DNA of 64,000 nucleotides from assembly GCA_944383765.1 (NCBI GenBank), contig CALWQT010000009.1, positions 1-64,000 of the forward strand. The letters run 5' to 3'. Positions within the stretch are counted from its first letter, which is position 1; each line of letters begins with the position of its first letter. Below are positions 50,830 to 60,500 of the stretch, one piece after another. The position numbers and the translations under genes are program-made. This DNA comes from an uncultured Lachnospiraceae bacterium (GTDB lineage Bacteria > Bacillota > Clostridia > Lachnospirales > Lachnospiraceae). The notes under the pieces are model-generated. The model was not told the origin of the DNA. It saw nothing but the letters and a program-made list of their open reading frames with translations, and made no database searches.

Positions 50830-51996
50830 ATGAGGAAAAAGACTAGGCGGTGCGGTTCCCTATGTTTGGCGGCTGTGATGGCAGCGATGCTGGCTGCACC
50901 TGTTCAGGCTGCCTCTCTTTCCGATTATGATGAGGCAACCAGAACCCGGCTTCAGGACCAGGTGCTGGAATATGATGAAATTCCTGCCTTGGTATCCCTG
51001 TACAATCCGGATATGCAGCAGGCATATGTGAGGATGGAAGATTCCCTTTCCGTGTACCGGAACGGTATGACAGAGTACAAGAACCGGGCTGCTGAACTGG
51101 ACAGAGAGGCGGACAAAGCTTCTGAAAACGGAGATATGGCGGAGAGCATGGTATACAAGACCAATGCGGCGGCCATGCGGAGTATGGCGAAAGAATATAA
51201 GAAAGCAGTGGAGCGGGCTGAGAGTGTAAGCAGTACCAGAAGCCTGATGCAGGCGGAGGATACGATAACCATGTATGTACAGCAGATGGTCCAGGGATAT
51301 GCCCAGATGGAGTCCGGATGCCGGATCGGAGAAAAGAGTGTGGAACTAGCCCAGGCTGCTTATGATTCTGCAGTGGTACAGAGTGGGTTGGGGATGGCAT
51401 CAGCAGCTGATGTGAAAGCGGCTGAAAACAGTCTTCAGACGGCCCAGGCCGGACTGCGGGCAGCTGAGGAAGGGAAGAACGCCATGAAACAGAATATCTG
51501 CATGATGACCGGCTGGGATTATCAGGCAGATATGACCATAGCAGGTGTTCCGGAACTGGATCTTGGGCAGATTGAATCTGTCAATCTCCAGGCGGATACG
51601 GAAAAAGCGATCAATAATAATTATGAATTGATTTCCATACGCCAGGGAAAGGCGAATACTACGGTGACAAAGAATGTAAGGGAACGGAGCCTGAGTGAAA
51701 AGGAACAGGAAATCAGGATTTCCATGACCAGCCTGTATGAGACGCTGAGACAGAAATTAAGTGAAAAAGAAGGGGCAGATGCCGCCTGGGCTGCGGCACA
51801 GAAAGAGAGAGAAGCTCTGGATAGAAAACAGCAGCTGGGTATGGTAGGACGTTTGGAATACCTCCAGGGAGAATTAGCCTACCTTCAGGCAGAAAGTGCA
51901 AAACAGGCGGCTGATCTGGAACTTAGAAAAGCGTATGAAGAATATGAGTGGCAGGTAACAGGTATTTCTGTTTCAGGGACTGCCGGAGAGCAATAA
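50830..51996 (+). CDS. TolC-family protein 2 (paralogue of protein 1)
   Basis: A 388-residue secreted protein with a signal peptide (1-27, ending V-Q-A-A) and the same helical layout. Common blocks with its neighbour are L-E-Y-D-E-I-P-A-L (about 39-47), A-D-V-K-A-A-E-N-S-L (about 195-204), M-M-T-G-W-D-Y and L-G-M-V-G-R-L-E-Y-L-Q (about 337-347). The two probably arose by tandem duplication and could form a hetero-oligomer. It starts 12 bases after protein 1 and ends the operon. Confidence 0.82.
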   Translation: MRKKTRRCGSLCLAAVMAAMLAAPVQAASLSDYDEATRTRLQDQVLEYDEIPALVSLYNPDMQQAYVRMEDSLSVYRNGMTEYKNRAAELDREADKASENGDMAESMVYKTNAAAMRSMAKEYKKAVERAESVSSTRSLMQAEDTITMYVQQMVQGYAQMESGCRIGEKSVELAQAAYDSAVVQSGLGMASAADVKAAENSLQTAQAGLRAAEEGKNAMKQNICMMTGWDYQADMTIAGVPELDLGQIESVNLQADTEKAINNNYELISIRQGKANTTVTKNVRERSLSEKEQEIRISMTSLYETLRQKLSEKEGADAAWAAAQKEREALDRKQQLGMVGRLEYLQGELAYLQAESAKQAADLELRKAYEEYEWQVTGISVSGTAGEQ

Positions 51997-51998
51997 AA

Positions 51999-52053
51999 CG
52001 GCAGGGCAATCCTGCCGGAAGAGAGAAACAGTTGCATGAGCAGCTGTTTTTTT
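51999..52053 (+). terminator. double hairpin ending the efflux operon
   Basis: CGGCAGG (51999-52005) pairs with CCTGCCG (52011-52017). A second stem, AAACAGTTGC (52026-52035) with GCAGCTGTTT (52040-52049) and G-U pairs, is followed by TTTTCT, and is the likely terminator. The 52054-52132 stretch shows nothing else. Confidence 0.75.
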
Positions 52054-52132
52054 CTGTGGTGCAGAAGAAAACGGTAACATGAATGTCAAATGGTTCTGTT
52101 AATATGGATGCCAAAAAGACAGTGAAGGAGGC

Positions 52133-52759
52133 TTATGGTAACAGCTCTGGCAGCCCAAGCTTCAGGGCGGGACGCTGGCAGACCAGTTTTTTATAATTGG
52201 TTTCGCCCACCATATGTTCCAGTTCTTCTTTGGAACTCTCCGGCAGGACTGTCCAGGAACTGTCTATGAAGCAGAGACGGGGATAGAGGACACACCACCA
52301 GTTGTGTCCCTCTCCGTTGCCAATGCTCACGTTGGCAGCCTGGTAGGTTCCGCAGGGAAGCTGGATATCTCCATAATATTTGGTAGGAAAGTAAGTATCT
52401 GCGATCCGGATATTGACCGGGTACTGATAGCCCTTCCGCTGCATATAAGTTTCTGCTTTCTGTTCTAAAGACGTTGAGTTTGTCGTTATGTATGTGACCA
52501 TATCTTCTTTTGTTACAGAGTCATTTCTGTTATCCGAAAACAGTCCCCGATAAATTTCATCCAGAAGAAAAGAACGTACTTCCAGTTTTAAATCCTGGTC
52601 TTCCCTGCTGTTGCTGTTGGCCAGAATGTGAAACCGGAGGATTCCCGGTGAGATTTCTGCTGCTAGTGCTTCATGCTCTGCCCGTTTTGCTGCGCCGAAA
52701 AGAAGGGAAGAAATCAGAAGACAGATGATGCTGAGGAAAAGGTATGTGATTCTCTTCAT
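52133..52759 (-). CDS. spoIIR: stage II sporulation protein R
   Basis: A 208-residue secreted protein made in the forespore; it signals across the septum to activate pro-sigma-E processing by SpoIIGA in the mother cell. An N-terminal signal or anchor segment (4-23) leads to the conserved R-F-H-I-L-A-N-S-N-S-x-E-D-Q (42-55) and the later G-E-G-H-N-W-W-C-V-L-Y-P-R-L-C-F. CAGGAGG precedes the ATG. It is strong evidence for spore formation. A sigma-F-type promoter lies upstream at 52793-52823. Confidence 0.93.
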   Translation of the reverse strand: MKRITYLFLSIICLLISSLLFGAAKRAEHEALAAEISPGILRFHILANSNSREDQDLKLEVRSFLLDEIYRGLFSDNRNDSVTKEDMVTYITTNSTSLEQKAETYMQRKGYQYPVNIRIADTYFPTKYYGDIQLPCGTYQAANVSIGNGEGHNWWCVLYPRLCFIDSSWTVLPESSKEELEHMVGETNYKKLVCQRPALKLGLPELLP

Positions 52760-52789
52760 AAAAACCTCCTGTGTTTTTGTCGTTTCTCT

Positions 52790-52817
52790 TTGTAATTGTA
52801 ACCAGGTGTGCTATAAT
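52790..52817 (+). promoter_or_regulatory. sigma-A-type promoter for ddl
   Basis: TTGTAA (52790-52795), 16 bases, TATAAT (52812-52817), about 55 bases before ddl. It lies over the spoIIR promoter on the other strand. Confidence 0.65.
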
Positions 52818-52823
52818 ATAAAC
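52793..52823 (-). promoter_or_regulatory. sigma-F-type promoter for spoIIR
   Basis: Read on the minus strand: GTTTA (52823-52819), a 15-base spacer, then GGTTACAATTA (52803-52793). This matches the forespore sigma-F consensus (G-Y-A/T-T-A at -35 and G-G-N-N-A-N-A-N-T at -10). The predicted start lies about 25 bases before the spoIIR ATG. The spoIIR gene is a classic sigma-F target, so motif and gene agree. Confidence 0.75.
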
Positions 52824-52873
52824 GTTCTGTGCCTGAAAAGGCATGATTTGTAAAACAAGGAGAATGGAAGATT

Positions 52874-53935
52874 ATGAAAAAAACAGTTGCGGTTATTTTT
52901 GGAGGGCAGTCCTCTGAGCATATAGTATCTTGTATGTCCGTGCAGAATGTGGCGGGACAGATTGACCGGGAAGCTTATGATGTGCTGCTGATCGGGATCA
53001 CAGAAGAAGGCCATTGGGTGAAGGCAGATTCCCTGGAAAGCATTCAGGACGGTTCCTGGAAAAACAGTAAGGTCAGTGCGGTGATTTCTCCGGACGCTAC
53101 GGATAAATGCGTGATCCTGTCGGAAGATGGAAAATGGAAAAAAGTAAAAATAGATGTGGTTTTTCCGGTCCTTCATGGGCTGTATGGAGAGGATGGAACG
53201 ATTCAGGGAATCCTGGAACTGGCAGGAATTCCTTATGTGGGCTGCGGAGTACTGGCTTCCGCTGTTTCCATGGATAAATTGTATACGAAGATCATTGTAG
53301 ATACGTTAGGAATCCGTCAGGCCGCTTATGTGCCCGTATACCGGGAGGAACTGGCAGATATGAACAGGGTGGCAGAAAAGATAGAAGGGAAGTTTTCCTA
53401 TCCGGTTTTTGTAAAACCTTCCAACGCAGGTTCCAGTAAGGGAGTAGGAAAAGCAGAAAACCGGGAAGAACTGGAGGCAGCTCTGACAGAGGCGGCCCGT
53501 CACGACAGAAAAATCCTGGTGGAGGAAACCATTATCGGCCATGAAGTGGAATGTGCTGTATTTGGCGGTGGAAACGTTCCGGTAAAAGCTTCCGGAGTGG
53601 GAGAAATTATGGCGGCAGCAGAATTTTATGATTTTGATGCCAAGTATTACAATGCAGATTCCAAAACAGTAGTGAACCCGCCTCTTCCGGGCAATGCGGC
53701 TGAGGAAGTGAGAAAAGCTGCGGTGGAAATTTTCAAAGCAGTAGACGGATATGGGCTGTCCCGGGTGGATTTCTTTGTGAAAGAAAACGGGGAAGTGGTA
53801 TTCAATGAGATTAATACCCTTCCGGGATTTACAGCCATCAGTATGTATCCCATGCTCTGGGAAGCAGCCGGCATGGATAAAAAAGCACTGGTTCAGGCTC
53901 TTCTGGACCATGGCTGTCAGAGGTATGACAGGTAA
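52874..53935 (+). CDS. ddl: D-alanine--D-alanine ligase
   Basis: A 353-residue ATP-grasp enzyme joining two D-alanines for the peptidoglycan stem peptide. F-G-G-Q-S-S-E-H (about 10-17), P-V-L-H-G-L-Y-G-E-D-G-T (about 98-109), V-K-P-S-N-A-G-S-S-K-G-V (about 179-190) and the C-terminal N-E-I-N-T-L-P-G-F-T (about 317-326) are all present. Its G-x-x-T-x-x-S and Y residues fit a normal D-Ala ligase and not a D-lactate ligase. AAGGAG lies upstream. murI follows after 15 bases, making a cell-wall precursor pair. Confidence 0.95.
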   Translation: MKKTVAVIFGGQSSEHIVSCMSVQNVAGQIDREAYDVLLIGITEEGHWVKADSLESIQDGSWKNSKVSAVISPDATDKCVILSEDGKWKKVKIDVVFPVLHGLYGEDGTIQGILELAGIPYVGCGVLASAVSMDKLYTKIIVDTLGIRQAAYVPVYREELADMNRVAEKIEGKFSYPVFVKPSNAGSSKGVGKAENREELEAALTEAARHDRKILVEETIIGHEVECAVFGGGNVPVKASGVGEIMAAAEFYDFDAKYYNADSKTVVNPPLPGNAAEEVRKAAVEIFKAVDGYGLSRVDFFVKENGEVVFNEINTLPGFTAISMYPMLWEAAGMDKKALVQALLDHGCQRYDR

Positions 53936-53950
53936 GGAGAAAAAAGAGAT

Positions 53951-54760
53951 ATGGACAGAAATTCACCCATAGGAGTGTTTGATTCCGGAATAGGAGGCCT
54001 GACGGTAGCCAGGGAGATTATCAGACAGCTTCCTGATGAGCCGTTGGTCTATTTTGGAGATACGGCCAGACTGCCGTATGGGTCAAAATCGAAAGAGACG
54101 ATCATACGTTATGCCAAACAGGTGATCCATTTTCTCAGAACTCAGGACGTGAAGGCCATTGTGATTGCCTGTAACACAGCCAGTGCCTATGCTTTGGAAG
54201 AAATTGAGAAGGAAACGGATATTCCGGTGATCGGCGTGGTACGTGCCGGCGCCCATATGGCGGCAGAGATGAGCCGGAGCGGAAAAATCGGGGTGATCGG
54301 CACGGCAGGAACCATAAAAAGCGGAATTTATGGAGACACGATCCGGAAATACCGGCCAGATGCCCAGGTATTCGGTAAGGCCTGCCCCTTGTTTGTTCCT
54401 TTGGTAGAAGAGGGGCTTTGGCACGATTCGGTGACAGAGGAAATTGCGTCCAGATATGTATCAGAACTGAAGGGGAAATTTATCGATACGCTGGTGATGG
54501 GCTGTACCCATTATCCGCTGATCAGAAGCACATTGAGAAAAATCATGGGTGATGGCGTGACTCTGGTAAATCCTGCTTACGAGACGGCGGTGGAACTGAA
54601 AGGAATGCTGATGGAACAGGGACTTACCTGCACCAGGATCCCGGAGGAAAAGTATCAGTTCTTTGTCAGTGACCAGGCAGAGGAGTTTACAAATTTTGCT
54701 GTATCCATTTTACCGGAACAGGTCAGAGAAACAAAAAAGATAGATATCGAGGAGTTTTAA
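53951..54760 (+). CDS. murI: glutamate racemase
   Basis: A 269-residue cofactor-independent racemase that supplies D-glutamate for peptidoglycan. The two catalytic cysteines are seen in I-A-C-N-T-A-S (about 73-79) and G-C-T-H-Y-P-L-I (about 184-191), and the N-terminal V-F-D-S-G-I-G-G-L-T-V is typical. It lies between ddl and the DUF1934 gene in one close-spaced run. Confidence 0.95.
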   Translation: MDRNSPIGVFDSGIGGLTVAREIIRQLPDEPLVYFGDTARLPYGSKSKETIIRYAKQVIHFLRTQDVKAIVIACNTASAYALEEIEKETDIPVIGVVRAGAHMAAEMSRSGKIGVIGTAGTIKSGIYGDTIRKYRPDAQVFGKACPLFVPLVEEGLWHDSVTEEIASRYVSELKGKFIDTLVMGCTHYPLIRSTLRKIMGDGVTLVNPAYETAVELKGMLMEQGLTCTRIPEEKYQFFVSDQAEEFTNFAVSILPEQVRETKKIDIEEF

Positions 54761-54765
54761 TTGCC

Positions 54766-55191
54766 ATGACAAAAGATGTGATCATAAGCATCAGTGGAAT
54801 ACATTCTCAGGATGGAGAAGATTCTGATGTGGAATTTGTCACTACGGGAAATCATTATATTAAAAATGGAGCCCATTATTTTCTGTATGATGAGATTATG
54901 GAGGAGGTCCCGGAAGCTGTAAAGAATACGGTAAAGATTAAAGACGGCGGGATGGAGATCATGAAACGGGGCGGCACGGCAGTCCATATGGTATTCCGTC
55001 AGGGACAGACAGTAAATTCCAGATATGTGACTCCTTACGGTGAGATGACAGTGGGAATCACCACAGACAAAATAGGGGTGGAAGAAGAGGAAGACCGGCT
55101 CTGTGTTAAGGTGGAATACTTCCTTGATGTGAATTACGAACATGTGTCCAGATGCTCCCTTGTACTGGAGGTCCGTTCAAAAGCTGTCTGA
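54766..55191 (+). CDS. DUF1934 (YwiB-like) beta-barrel protein
   Basis: A 141-residue cytoplasmic protein of the DUF1934 family, a calycin-like small barrel seen in many Firmicutes. The K-D-V-I-I-S-I-S-G-I-H opening, the G-G-M-E-I-M-K-R-G-G-T block and the R-Y-V-T-P-Y-G-E-M segment match. Function is unknown; it starts five bases after murI and is probably co-transcribed. No terminator is obvious in the 114 bases that follow. Confidence 0.8.
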   Translation: MTKDVIISISGIHSQDGEDSDVEFVTTGNHYIKNGAHYFLYDEIMEEVPEAVKNTVKIKDGGMEIMKRGGTAVHMVFRQGQTVNSRYVTPYGEMTVGITTDKIGVEEEEDRLCVKVEYFLDVNYEHVSRCSLVLEVRSKAV

Positions 55192-55305
55192 CAACTGAAA
55201 GTATGCAAAGGTATGTATAAAATTTCTAAATATAGATGTTTTTTTTCCAGATATGTGGTAAACTAAACAGATGGTAGTGAATAATCATAAGGAAAGGGGT
55301 ATTTC

Positions 55306-56817
55306 ATGGAAAAGAAAAAAAGATTTGAAATGCCGCATACGTATGTGATCATATTTTTTGTGATTCTGTTTGCGGCAGTCCTTACCATGTTCATTCCTAT
55401 AGGTACATACCAGACGGAAGAAATCACCTATATGCAGAATGGTGAGGAAAAAACAAGAACAGTGATTGACCCGGACAGTTTCCAATATGTGCTTGATGAG
55501 AATGGAAACAAAGTAACAAAAGTAGCTCCGTTGTTTGGTACCGAGGACTTCGGCGGTCAGGGTATTCTGAATTATGTATTTGAAGGCCTGACTGTGGGGG
55601 ACAAGAATGGAACCGCAGTAGGAATCATTGCTTTTATCCTGGTTGTAGGAGGAGCTTTTGGAATCGTACTGAGGACGGGAGCTGTGGAAAGTGGTATCAT
55701 GCGGGTAATAGCCCGTACTAAGGGACGGGAGATTCTGCTGATACCTCTGCTGATCACCCTGTTCTCCCTGGGAGGTGCGGTGTTTGGCATGGGGGAAGAG
55801 GCATTGCCTTTTGTCATGATCCTGGTTCCCATGTTTATTGCATTGGGCTATGATGCAGTGGTGGGAATCATGTGCTCTTATGTAGCCACACAGGTAGGAT
55901 TTGGCGCTTCCTGGATGAATCCCTTTGGACTGGCAGTTGCCCAGGGAGTTGCTCAGGTTCCGGTTTTATCCGGAGCATCATTCCGTATTGTGATGTGGAT
56001 CGTCTTTACGGGAATTACCTGTATTTTTACGATGAAATATGCGAAAGCAATCCACCGCAATCCCCAGAAATCAGTTTCTTATGAAACAGACCAGTATTAT
56101 CGGGATGATTTCAGTGCAAAAGAGAATCAGAATGTACCGTTTACTTTAGGACATAAATTGGTACTACTGACCATTGTGGCGACGATTGCGTGGACCATAT
56201 GGGGAGTGATCGGACAAGGCTATTACATTCCGGAGATTGCATCTCAGTTTTTTGTAATGGGATTGGTGGCTGGAGTGATCGGTGTCGTGTTCCGGTTAAA
56301 TGATATGAAAGTGAATGATATTGCCAAGGCATTCAATACAGGAGCTTCTGACCTGCTGGGAGCTGCGCTGTGTGTGGGAATGGCCCAGGGCATCCTGATC
56401 GTGCTGGGCGGAACCGATGCGACGAATGGAACTGTGCTGAATACGATTCTTCACAGCATCGGAGAAGCAATGAAGGCATTCCCGCCGGTGATTTCCGCAT
56501 GGCTGATGTATGTGTTCCAGGCAGTGTTCAATTTCTTTGTAGTATCCGGTTCCGGACAGGCAGCTCTTACCATGCCGATCATGGCACCGTTGGCTGACAT
56601 TGTGGGAGTGACCAGACAGGTAGCTGTGCTGGCTTTCCAGTTAGGAGATGGATTTACCAACTTTATCGTACCAACTTCCGGTTGTTTGATGGGAGCTCTG
56701 GCAGCTGCCAGACTGGATTGGGGACGCTGGGTGAAATTCCAGATCAAATTCCAGGCGCTGCTGTTTGTAGTGGCATCTCTTACTGTGATCCTGGCTGTTA
56801 TGATAGGATTTTCATAA
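55306..56817 (+). CDS. YfcC/DcuC-like carrier (ion transporter superfamily)
   Basis: A 503-residue membrane carrier with about 12 hydrophobic segments. The M-P-H-T-Y-V-I-I-F-F-V-I-L start, the outside T-Y-Q-T-E-E region, G-M-G-E-E-A-L-P-F near 160-170 and the late G-S-G-Q-A-A-L-T-M-P-I-M-A-P fit the YfcC branch of the C4-dicarboxylate/arginine-ornithine-like carriers. Substrate may be a dicarboxylate or an amino acid or peptide; not decidable here. GGAAAGGGG lies before the ATG. A likely promoter in the gap before it is poor, with -10 TAAACT at about 55259. Confidence 0.82.
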   Translation: MEKKKRFEMPHTYVIIFFVILFAAVLTMFIPIGTYQTEEITYMQNGEEKTRTVIDPDSFQYVLDENGNKVTKVAPLFGTEDFGGQGILNYVFEGLTVGDKNGTAVGIIAFILVVGGAFGIVLRTGAVESGIMRVIARTKGREILLIPLLITLFSLGGAVFGMGEEALPFVMILVPMFIALGYDAVVGIMCSYVATQVGFGASWMNPFGLAVAQGVAQVPVLSGASFRIVMWIVFTGITCIFTMKYAKAIHRNPQKSVSYETDQYYRDDFSAKENQNVPFTLGHKLVLLTIVATIAWTIWGVIGQGYYIPEIASQFFVMGLVAGVIGVVFRLNDMKVNDIAKAFNTGASDLLGAALCVGMAQGILIVLGGTDATNGTVLNTILHSIGEAMKAFPPVISAWLMYVFQAVFNFFVVSGSGQAALTMPIMAPLADIVGVTRQVAVLAFQLGDGFTNFIVPTSGCLMGALAAARLDWGRWVKFQIKFQALLFVVASLTVILAVMIGFS

Positions 56818-56846
56818 CGAATAAAAATAAGAATTGTATGATATAA

Positions 56847-56880
56847 AAAACCGCTGCATATTCTACGCAGCGGTTTTTGA
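56847..56880. terminator. bidirectional terminator
   Basis: AAAACCGCTGC (56847-56857) pairs perfectly with GCAGCGGTTTT (56867-56877) around a nine-base loop, with T-runs on both sides. It separates the carrier gene from the converging small membrane protein. Confidence 0.9.
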
Positions 56881-56882
56881 CG

Positions 56883-57341
56883 TTATTTGTTAGATTTGTC
56901 TTTTTTGAATCTGGCGAAAAATCCCTTTTTCTTTGGCGGAGTCACAATGGAACCGCCCCGTACGCTTTTGATCTCCGATATGTAAATGCCGCTCATGACA
57001 ACTTTTACTTCAGACTTTACTGGAAGGGCTTCAAATACCCTCGGGTCAGCCATCAGGGTCATCACTTTCGGACCGATCTTAGCCTTTACCACCGGAACTT
57101 TAGAACGGCGCAGATATTTGGGCGTTTGGTCGTATACCATCTTGGGAAGACCTGCCTCTTTCAATTTCATTTTCTTTTTGTCGATGATCAGCATGGAAAC
57201 AGTCTGCGCTGCGGCTTCCATGAGAGCCTGAGATTCAACCTGACGTTTTTCAAGCCTCTTTCCTACAAAGTAAAGAATCGTCAGGGCGATGATAAGGATT
57301 ACCAGAATAACGATGAGCACTGTGAAAAATGTGTCCCACAT
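56883..57341 (-). CDS. conserved single-pass membrane protein of unknown function
   Basis: A 152-residue protein: one N-terminal membrane helix (about 6-28), a short basic coiled segment (K-R-L-E-K-R-Q-V-E-S), a globular domain with repeated K-V-P-V-V-K-A-K-I-G and V-K-S-E-V-K-V-V-M-S beta strands, and a lysine-rich tail. The large part should face the cytoplasm. I recognise no named family. It is a single gene, divergent from rpoB. Confidence 0.65.
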   Translation of the reverse strand: MWDTFFTVLIVILVILIIALTILYFVGKRLEKRQVESQALMEAAAQTVSMLIIDKKKMKLKEAGLPKMVYDQTPKYLRRSKVPVVKAKIGPKVMTLMADPRVFEALPVKSEVKVVMSGIYISEIKSVRGGSIVTPPKKKGFFARFKKDKSNK

Positions 57342-57428
57342 GGCCTACCTCCACTATGTTATTTTCAATAGGACAACCTATCCGCAATAGTATATCATTT
57401 TTTGGGGAAAAGTGCAAGAGAAAAATCC

Positions 57429-57457
57429 TTGACATCTTGACAGCCCCATGATAATAT
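57429..57457 (+). promoter_or_regulatory. promoter of rpoBC
   Basis: Consensus TTGACA (57429-57434), 17 bases, TAATAT (57452-57457). A second TTGACA at 57438-57443 lies too close to be used with this -10. The predicted leader is about 80 bases long. Confidence 0.75.
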
Positions 57458-57477
57458 GTAATGTGCACTATTGTGGC

Positions 57478-57505
57478 GGCGTGCGCCTATGAAGGGGCGG
57501 CGCCC
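57478..57505 (+). other. GC-rich paired leader before rpoB
   Basis: Two small hairpins lie in an otherwise AT-rich leader: GGC/GCC (57478-57480 with 57485-57487, extendable to GGCG/CGCC) and GGGC/GCCC (57495-57498 with 57502-57505). No T-run follows, so they are not terminators. They could slow decay or bind a regulator; no known leader family is recognised. Confidence 0.4.
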
Positions 57506-57542
57506 TACGGATTAGAATAAGATAACAGGGGTGAAAACGTCA

Positions 57543-60500
57543 ATGGAAAAAAGCAGAATGCGTCCGGTGAAATCCGGTAAAAGCGTAAGAATGAGCTTTT
57601 CAAGACAAAAAGAAGTTCTTGAGATGCCCAACCTGATCGAGATCCAGAAGGATTCCTATCAGTGGTTCCTTGATGAAGGCTTGAAGGAAGTGTTTGACGA
57701 CATTTCCCCAATTGCAGACTTTGCAGGACATCTGAGCCTGGAATTTGTGGATTTTACACTTTGCAAAGATGATGTGAAATACACCATTGAAGAATGCAAA
57801 GAACGTGATGCGACTTACGCGGCTCCTTTAAAGGTAAAGGTAAGGCTTTGCAATAAAGACAAAGACGAGATTAACGAGCATGAGATTTTCATGGGCGATC
57901 TTCCGCTCATGACAGATACCGGTTCCTTCGTAATCAATGGCGCGGAGCGTGTTATTGTCAGCCAGTTAGTACGTTCCCCTGGTATTTATTATGGAATCGG
58001 TCATGATAAGATCGGTAAAGAATTGTATTCCTGTACAGTGATTCCCAACCGAGGAGCGTGGCTGGAATACGAGACGGATTCCAATGATATTTTTTATGTA
58101 CGCGTGGATCGGACAAGAAAGGTTCCGGTTACCGTACTGATCCGTGCATTGGGATATGGCACCAATGCGGAGATTATTGATCTGTTTGGAGAGGAGCCGA
58201 AGCTGCTGGCAAGCTTTGGTAAGGATACTTCTGACAATTACCAGGATGGTCTTCTGGAACTGTATAAGAAGATTCGTCCCGGTGAGCCGCTTTCTGTGGA
58301 CAGCGCAGAGAGCCTGCTGAACAGTATGTTCTTTGACCCCAGGAGATATGACCTGGCAAAAGTAGGAAGATATAAATTCAACAAGAAACTTCATTTTAAG
58401 AACCGTATCAAAGGACATATCCTGGCAGAAGATGTTGTGGATATGAATACGGGAGAGATCCTGGCAGAAAAAGGAGCTTCTGTGGATAAGGAGCTGGCGG
58501 CCAGGATTCAGGATGCCGCAGTACCTCACGTGTGGGTACAGGGGCCAACCAGAAATCAGAAAGTGCTTTCCAATATGATGGTAGACCTGGCTGCTTATGT
58601 GGATTTTGACCCGGCAGAGGTAGGTGTGACAGAGTTAGTGTTCTACCCGGTGCTGAAAAATATCCTGGAAGAAAACGGCAGTGAGGAAGAACTGAAAGAG
58701 GCAATCAGAAAGAATATCCATGAACTGATCCCGAAGCATATTACAAAAGAAGACATTCTGGCTTCTATCAACTATAATATGCATCTGGAAGAAGAAGTGG
58801 GAACTTCTGACGATATCGACCATCTGGGTAACCGTCGTATCCGTGCGGTAGGCGAGCTGCTCCAGAACCAGTACCGTATTGGACTTTCCAGAATGGAAAG
58901 AGTGGTAAGGGAAAGAATGACGACTCAGGATATGGAGGGTATTACGCCTCAGTCCCTGATCAATATCAAACCGGTGACAGCAGCCGTGAAGGAATTCTTC
59001 GGCAGTTCCCAGCTGTCCCAGTTCATGGACCAGAATAACCCTCTGGCTGAACTGACACACAAGAGACGTCTTTCTGCATTGGGACCTGGCGGTCTTTCCA
59101 GAGACCGTGCCGGATTCGAGGTGCGAGACGTTCATTATACCCACTACGGACGTATGTGCCCCATTGAGACTCCTGAAGGTCCTAACATCGGTCTGATCAA
59201 CTCCCTGGCAACCTATGCCCGGGTAAATGAATATGGCTTTATCGAGGCGCCTTACCGTGTGGTAGATAAAACAGATCCGGAAAATCCTGTGGTTACAGAT
59301 GATGTGGTATATCTGACTGCAGATGAAGAGGATAACTTCATTGTAGCGCAGGCAAACGAGCCGCTGGATGAAGAAGGACATTTTGTCCATAACAATGTAT
59401 CCGGACGTTTCCGCGAGGAGACTTCCGAGTTCCAGAAAAAGAATATTGACTTGATGGACGTATCCCCGAAGATGGTATTCTCTGTGGCTACCTCTATGAT
59501 CCCGTTCCTGGAGAACGACGATGCGAACCGTGCGCTGATGGGATCCAACATGCAGCGTCAGGCAGTGCCGCTTCTGAAAACAGAAGCTCCTGTGGTTGGT
59601 ACCGGTATTGAAGGAAAGGCTGCCGTAGACTCCGGTGTCTGCGTAGTGGCAAAGAACGCAGGTGTGGTAGAACGTTCCGCTTCCAATGAGATCATCATTA
59701 AGAGAGATTCCGATGGAAACCGTGATGTATACCGTCTGATCAAATTCTCCAGAAGCAACCAGTCCAACTGCTATAACCAGAAGCCTATCGTTTACAAGGG
59801 AGACCATGTGGAAGCGGGAGAGGTGATCGCAGACGGACCTTCCACTCAGAATGGAGAAATTGCCCTTGGTAAGAATCCGCTGATTGGTTTCATGACCTGG
59901 GAAGGTTATAACTACGAGGATGCGGTTCTTCTGAGCGAGCGTCTGGTACAGGAAGATGTTTATACTTCTGTTCATATTGAAGAATATGAAGCAGAAGCCC
60001 GTGATACGAAACTGGGACCGGAAGAGATCACCCGGGATGTTCCCGGAGTCGGTGAGGATGCACTGAAGGATCTGGATGAAAGAGGTATTATCCGGATTGG
60101 TGCGGAAGTCCGTGCAGGAGATATCCTGGTAGGTAAGGTAACTCCTAAGGGAGAGACGGAGCTGACAGCGGAAGAGAGACTGCTCCGCGCTATCTTCGGT
60201 GAGAAAGCCAGAGAAGTAAGGGATACTTCCCTGAAAGTTCCCCACGGCGCTTATGGTATTGTAGTGGATGCCAAGGTATTCACCAGAGAAAACGGAGATG
60301 AACTGTCTCCTGGTGTGAATGAGACGGTACGTATCTATATTGCTCAGAAGAGAAAGATTTCTGTAGGCGATAAGATGGCAGGACGTCACGGTAACAAGGG
60401 TGTGGTTTCCCGTGTGCTTCCTGTGGAAGATATGCCGTTCCTGCCTAACGGCCGGCCGCTGGATATCGTGCTGAACCCTCTGGGCGTGCCGTCCCGTATG

